DNA of 64,000 nt from JBBDRJ01 sp963766295 (GTDB lineage: Bacteria; Actinomycetota; JAICYB01), in assembly GCA_963766295.1 (NCBI GenBank), contig CAVXYW010000002.1, positions 1,674,001 through 1,738,000 on the forward strand, read 5' to 3'. The first letter of the stretch is position 1; every line of letters begins with the position of its first letter. The position numbers and the translations under genes are program-made. This document shows, piece by piece, positions 60,351 to 64,000 of this stretch. The notes under the pieces were generated by a model, which was given only the letters and a program-made list of their open reading frames with translations, was not told the origin of the DNA and did no database searches.

Positions 60351-61246
60351 TCGGTTCGTGCTCCGTGCGTGCCGTCGGAATAGGACTCGACGGCGTAGTC
60401 CTCGAACAAGATCGGCTCGACTTGTCGAAGACAAAGAAAGATCCGGAAGAACAGATCTCGGATCTCCGACTCGGCGTGCTGATCGGTGCGCATCTCGATC
60501 ATGTGACGCCAAGCGCGGACGTTTGCGCTCATGACCAAGATCGTTTCCGACTCATTGGGCAGAACCGACCGTGCTGTTTGCTGAACCCTCTTGCGCTTGT
60601 CGGTGCGAACCTCGGCTCCCAGTAACGCGTCGCCTTCCTCCTGAAGCGTCAGCAATTCGTCGGCGACTTCCTCGTAATCCTTGGCCGCCCGGTCGATGCG
60701 CTCCTCGAACCGCTTGTGCAAGGACGGATGCTGCTGATACTCGGGCCGTTCGACGAAACGCAGAACCTTTCCCGACACGAAGCGCTGACTAAGTTGCGAG
60801 TAAGCCGTTCCCGCACGATGCCGGACGATCTCGTGAGTGTTCGACCGCGAGATCCCGTAGGCCAGCACAGAAAAGGTTGCGTGCTCGTAAACCGATCCGT
60901 GACCGGATGACGAGAGATTGCCGAAGTAACGCTTCGCGTTCTCGTTGTAGGTGCGCTTGGGACCAAAGCTCGCGTAACACGTCTGCCCGGCGGTCTTGAG
61001 GAGCTTCGACGCCGGGGGAAGCTCGGTTGGGTCGTCCAAGTACTGAGCGAAGTCGAGCTCGGTACCGAATCCCTCGAGGAACGGACGCATCCCGGCCGTC
61101 GACACATCGGGTTTGGCGATCAGGATCACGCCGGCATGCTTCAGATAGGGCGTTCCCGCGTCGGTATGGAAGGCCTCGCTGTGCAGGGCCGGGAAACCGT
61201 TTTCCCGCCCTCCGTCTAGTTGGTCGAAGAGTGTCTCGGGGTCCAT
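60335..61246 (-). CDS. thyX: Flavin-dependent thymidylate synthase
   Basis: 303 residues. Methylates dUMP using methylene-THF and FAD. The ThyX signature appears as VRHRAGTAYSQLSQRFV, one residue longer between the Arg-His-Arg and the second Ser than the common RHRx7S form. Other landmarks: SSGHGSVYEHATFSV and the catalytic Ser region. Residues 1-60 are an extra N-terminal region. No thyA in the window. Confidence 0.92.
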   Translation of the reverse strand: MDPETLFDQLDGGRENGFPALHSEAFHTDAGTPYLKHAGVILIAKPDVSTAGMRPFLEGFGTELDFAQYLDDPTELPPASKLLKTAGQTCYASFGPKRTYNENAKRYFGNLSSSGHGSVYEHATFSVLAYGISRSNTHEIVRHRAGTAYSQLSQRFVSGKVLRFVERPEYQQHPSLHKRFEERIDRAAKDYEEVADELLTLQEEGDALLGAEVRTDKRKRVQQTARSVLPNESETILVMSANVRAWRHMIEMRTDQHAESEIRDLFFRIFLCLRQVEPILFEDYAVESYSDGTHGARTDWRKV

Positions 61247-61314
61247 CGCGCGGAGTCTATAAGGGCTAGGTGACGCGGGCCGATAGCCTTCTTAGGCCCA
61301 CAGCGGAGGGTGAA

Positions 61315-61986
61315 ATGAGCCGGTCCCCGGCGCGTAAACCGGCAGCTGCCAAGCGCAAGCCGGCGACCAGGAAGAAGAAGCCGTCACCGAAACCAAACTC
61401 GCGCGCCCAAACATCGAGGGCCGTGGTTACGCCCGTCGAAACCTCACCTCCTGCCCCAACCAAGGCGTCTGCTCCAGCGTCCAACGGTCTTGCCGTCGCT
61501 TCGATAGTCAGCGCATTCGCCGGTCTGTCCTTCGTTCCGGTCGTCGGCGGGTTCGTGGCCACGATCCTCGGCGCCCTTGCGATCAAACGCATACGTGAAG
61601 ACCCCGAACACCACACCGGACGAGGAATGGCAGTTGCAGGTCTGTGGATTGGTTTGCTCACCAGCGCCCTCCCGCTCGCCGGGATCACTTTGTTCATGGG
61701 AAACCGCTGGACGGTTCTGCCCTTCGCCGCGCTTGTGGCCTACGGAGTGTTCGTCGCGTCGCTGATGCTTCGGAACACGACCGGACGACAGAAGCTCGCG
61801 ATCCTCGGCGGCAGCGTTCTGGCGACCGCGATAGCGATCGGCATCGCCATCGGGCTTGCATTCCTCGTCTACTTCGCGATCCAAGCTTTGTTCGTCGATG
61901 TCGGCAACTCGATCGGCGACTCGTTTTCCGGAGTCTTCGATGGCATAGGTGACGCGTTCGGAAGCTGCGGCGACGCGTTCGACTGA
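61315..61986 (+). CDS. DUF4190-type membrane protein
   Basis: 223 residues from the ATG at 61315, with GGAGGG 4 nt upstream. A basic Lys/Ala/Pro N-terminus of about 60 residues (PAAAKRKPATRKKKPSPKP) is followed by four hydrophobic helices; the first pair with AIKRIRED between them is the DUF4190 motif. A Gly/Asp-rich acidic tail ends the protein. Function unknown. Confidence 0.7.
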   Translation: MSRSPARKPAAAKRKPATRKKKPSPKPNSRAQTSRAVVTPVETSPPAPTKASAPASNGLAVASIVSAFAGLSFVPVVGGFVATILGALAIKRIREDPEHHTGRGMAVAGLWIGLLTSALPLAGITLFMGNRWTVLPFAALVAYGVFVASLMLRNTTGRQKLAILGGSVLATAIAIGIAIGLAFLVYFAIQALFVDVGNSIGDSFSGVFDGIGDAFGSCGDAFD

Positions 61987-62364
61987 TCAGTCCGTGATAG
62001 GGAGCATCTCTCTGACCTTCTCCACATCTTCGTTCCCCAGACAGAACTCGTTGCCTTCAGGATCGCGAAGGACGACGTTTCTGAAGGGCCAATCATCGGG
62101 GAACACTTCCTCCCAAGCGACAGTGGCGCCGAGGCCGAGCAGTCGCTCGATCTCGTCGTCCAAGTCCTTTGAGTTGAGCCCCAGATGAACTCGGTTCTTC
62201 ACGGTTTTGGACTCCGGTACTTGAACGAACTCCAGGTAGATGCCGCCGTCCAGGGGTTCGGCTCGATGCTTTCCTCGTTGCCGCCAGCTGAGAGTTTCGG
62301 CCCAAAAACGTGAAACCAGCGCTGGATCAGCGCAATCGATGGTTACGCAGGTAACATTGATCAT
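61987..62364 (-). CDS. VOC-superfamily (glyoxalase-like) protein
   Basis: 125 residues from the ATG at 62364. Two VOC modules: MINVTCVTIDCADPALVSRF, GIYLEFVQVPE, NRVHLGLNSKDLDDEIERL and VVLRDPEGNEFCLGNE. The His and Glu ligand positions (VHLGL and the final EFCL) are conserved as in Glyoxalase_6-type proteins. Divergent from the helicase with 28 bp between. Substrate unknown. Confidence 0.8.
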   Translation of the reverse strand: MINVTCVTIDCADPALVSRFWAETLSWRQRGKHRAEPLDGGIYLEFVQVPESKTVKNRVHLGLNSKDLDDEIERLLGLGATVAWEEVFPDDWPFRNVVLRDPEGNEFCLGNEDVEKVREMLPITD

Positions 62365-62392
62365 CAATCTCCCTTCCGTGATCGAAGCACGT

Positions 62393-63646
62393 ATGACATC
62401 AGAACTAACCTTCGCCGAGCTAGGCGTAAGCCCACAGATCGTCGAGCGCCTACGCGCGCGCGGGATCGAATCGCCGTTCGAGATCCAATCGCTGGTCATC
62501 CCCGACGCCATAGCCGGACGCGACATCCTCGGTAAGGCAAAGACCGGGTCGGGGAAAACCCTCGCTTTCGGCATACCCCTCGTTCAGCGGATGCAGAAGG
62601 ACGTCAAAGGAACGCAGGCACTCGTGCTCGTACCGACCAGGGAGCTCGCATCGCAAGTGACCGACGACGTCAAGTCGATCGCCGATCCCAAGGCCCGGAT
62701 CCTTGCGACATACGGCGGTGTGGGTTTGGGCCGGCACATCGAGGAAGCGCCTCGCGCAGAGATCATCGTTGCAACGCCGGGACGCCTGATCGACCTGATC
62801 GAACGAAAGGCAGCCAACCTCGGCAAGGTTCAAATCCTGGTGATCGACGAGGCCGACCGCATGGCAGACATGGGATTTCTTCCGCAGGTGGCGAAGATCC
62901 TTCGAACCGTGCCGCGCGAACGTCAGACGATGCTCTTTTCGGCCACCCTCGACCACCAGATCATGGGCCTGATCTCGCAGACGCAGGACCCATTGCGCTT
63001 CGAGATCGAGGAAAGCCAGCCGACCGTCGAGGGTCTCGAGCATCACCTGTTCGAGGTCCACCGCATGGACAAGACAGATGTTCTCGTCTCTCTGCTTGCG
63101 GGGCCGCACGGATCGACGCTCGTCTTCACGCGGACAAAGAGAGAGTGTGACCGGCTGGCCGGACGGTTGAAACAGGCCGGGGTAAACGCTGAAGCGATCC
63201 ACGGCGACCTCTCTCAGTCCGATAGGGAGAAGGCTCTGAAGAAATTCGACACCGGAAAGATCGACGTGCTCGTGGCGACCGACGTCGCAGCCCGCGGGCT
63301 GGACATCGAAGGCATAACCCTGGTCGTTAACTACGACCCGCCCGAAGACCACAAGGCGTACGTGCACCGTGTTGGACGAACGGCGCGCGCGGGTCGAACC
63401 GGAACGGCAGTCACGCTGGCGACATGGGAACAACGCTCCGACGTCGAACGTATGGCGCGTCTGTTGAAACTGACGCCGCACATCGTCGAGATCTTTTCAA
63501 CTGATCCTCGCCTGCAACAGGTAGGTACTGCTGAGATGGAAGGCAATCAACCTGCTCCCGCAATGCCAGACAGGCCTGCGTCCGCAGGCGCTTACGCGAA
63601 GCTCAGGAAATCGCGCGGCCCGTCGCGCGGCGGACGTCGCCGCTAG
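62393..63646 (+). CDS. DEAD-box ATP-dependent RNA helicase
   Basis: 417 residues from the ATG at 62393 (longer frame not used). Unwinds RNA duplexes. Q motif FEIQSLVIPDAI, Walker A AKTGSGKT, PTRELASQ, DEAD in VIDEADRMADMGF, SAT in LFSATLD, and HRVGRTARAGR in the second domain. The C-terminus ends in an Arg/Gly-rich tail (SRGPSRGGRRR) that probably binds RNA. Resembles the RhlE/CsdA branch used at low temperature or in ribosome assembly. Confidence 0.93.
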   Translation: MTSELTFAELGVSPQIVERLRARGIESPFEIQSLVIPDAIAGRDILGKAKTGSGKTLAFGIPLVQRMQKDVKGTQALVLVPTRELASQVTDDVKSIADPKARILATYGGVGLGRHIEEAPRAEIIVATPGRLIDLIERKAANLGKVQILVIDEADRMADMGFLPQVAKILRTVPRERQTMLFSATLDHQIMGLISQTQDPLRFEIEESQPTVEGLEHHLFEVHRMDKTDVLVSLLAGPHGSTLVFTRTKRECDRLAGRLKQAGVNAEAIHGDLSQSDREKALKKFDTGKIDVLVATDVAARGLDIEGITLVVNYDPPEDHKAYVHRVGRTARAGRTGTAVTLATWEQRSDVERMARLLKLTPHIVEIFSTDPRLQQVGTAEMEGNQPAPAMPDRPASAGAYAKLRKSRGPSRGGRRR

Positions 63647-64000
63647 CTGACCGGGATGTCTTCGTCCAGCACGTAGATCCCAGAGATCTTTCCGTCCTCG
63701 GCGAACGACACGCGAAAGAGCCCCGGTTCCTTAGCCATGTCCAAAGCGATATCGACAACGCTTAGCCCGGCTTGCATCGCGGTATCCGCCTCCCCTTGAG
63801 AACGGAAGGCGCCCTTCAGCTCGACGAAATCGCTCCAACCCTTCTCGAGCTGATCGGCCGAGAGTGCCGCCTTCAGGCTCTCATCGAAGCGTTCGCTCAG
63901 CTCCGAGAACTTTCCGGCAACGATGTCGCGAAGCACTTGGCGTCCGTCGGAGATCAGGGCTTCGTCCGACGATGTTTCGCCGTCGCCATCGCTCCCGCAG
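63643..64000 (-). CDS. Lipoprotein with DUF3887-like domain (5' end outside window)
   Basis: The frame is open to the window edge; the part seen has 118 codons and ends at 63643. It begins CGSDGDGETSSDEAL, so the lipobox Cys lies within a codon or two of the edge and the signal peptide is outside. DIVAGKFSELSERFDESLKA and the domain ending KISGIYVLDED resemble DUF3887 proteins that bind small substrates on the cell surface. Its stop overlaps that of the convergent helicase by 4 bp. Confidence 0.7.
   Translation of the reverse strand, partial: CGSDGDGETSSDEALISDGRQVLRDIVAGKFSELSERFDESLKAALSADQLEKGWSDFVELKGAFRSQGEADTAMQAGLSVVDIALDMAKEPGLFRVSFAEDGKISGIYVLDEDIPVS

Overview
This 64 kb window is a stretch of chromosome from a GC-rich bacterium, most likely an uncultured or little-studied member of the Actinomycetota. 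The evidence is the high GC content, heavy use of GTG/TTG starts, many start codons placed 6-9 nt after a TANNNT box (leaderless transcription), ThyX instead of ThyA, MurA with Asp in place of the active-site Cys, and an AtpZ-AtpI-AtpB order. I see no phage, insertion sequence, CRISPR array, rRNA or tRNA gene. Almost all DNA is coding, and most genes lie in tight minus-strand operons joined by 1-4 nt overlaps.

Layout. 1-6.1 kb: accessory metabolism (partial haloalkane dehalogenase, small membrane proteins, a frameshifted cupin, leuA, a frameshifted cytochrome P450, two tandem SnoaL-like proteins). 6.1-13 kb: amino-acid synthesis (serA, a class-V aminotransferase, ilvC, ilvN, ilvB). Here leuA, the aminotransferase-serA pair and ilvBNC each have a leader with a tiny ORF and stable hairpins. 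13-20.3 kb: a broken carbohydrate-binding protein, two PQQ-type sugar dehydrogenase lipoproteins, a DedA-like protein, an alpha-glucosidase and ilvD. 20.3-21.5 kb: a membrane-tethered ECF sigma factor coupled to a tiny secreted protein. 21.6-31.8 kb: one long operon, cysteine desulfurase-mnmA-propeller protein-nitrilase-ligA-gatC-gatA-gatB, whose GatB carries an unexpected two-helix membrane domain. 31.8-37.5 kb: GalT-like protein, thioesterase, a frameshifted enoyl-CoA hydratase, nicotinamidase, quinolinate synthase and a large proline-rich membrane protein. 37.5-43.6 kb: acyl-CoA mutase, MarR regulator, an HTH/nucleotidyltransferase pair, SDR, MeaB GTPase and an SCP2-like protein. 43.6-47.6 kb: murA, a secreted metalloprotease and a SpoIID protein. 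47.7-55 kb: a complete F1Fo ATP synthase operon. 55-61.2 kb: wecA/tagO, a phosphatase with a histone-like tail, tsaC, prmC, prfA, DUF1385 and thyX. 61.3-64 kb: a DUF4190 protein, a VOC protein, a DEAD-box helicase and the end of a lipoprotein.

How they work together. IlvB/N, IlvC and IlvD make the common branched-chain precursors, LeuA commits 2-ketoisovalerate to leucine, and SerA with the aminotransferase makes serine. The attenuator-like leaders suggest that several of these operons sense charged tRNA. GatCAB corrects misacylated Asn/Gln-tRNAs, while the desulfurase and MnmA thiolate tRNA. PrfA, PrmC and TsaC also serve translation. The mutase, MeaB, SDR, hydratase and thioesterase point to acyl-CoA catabolism. 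PncA and NadA feed NAD synthesis.

Most notable points: the membrane-anchored GatB, the related attenuators of ilvBNC and the serine operon, the sigma-factor fusion with its coupled secreted microprotein, the plant-like ketol-acid reductoisomerase, and three accessory genes each broken by exactly one extra base.
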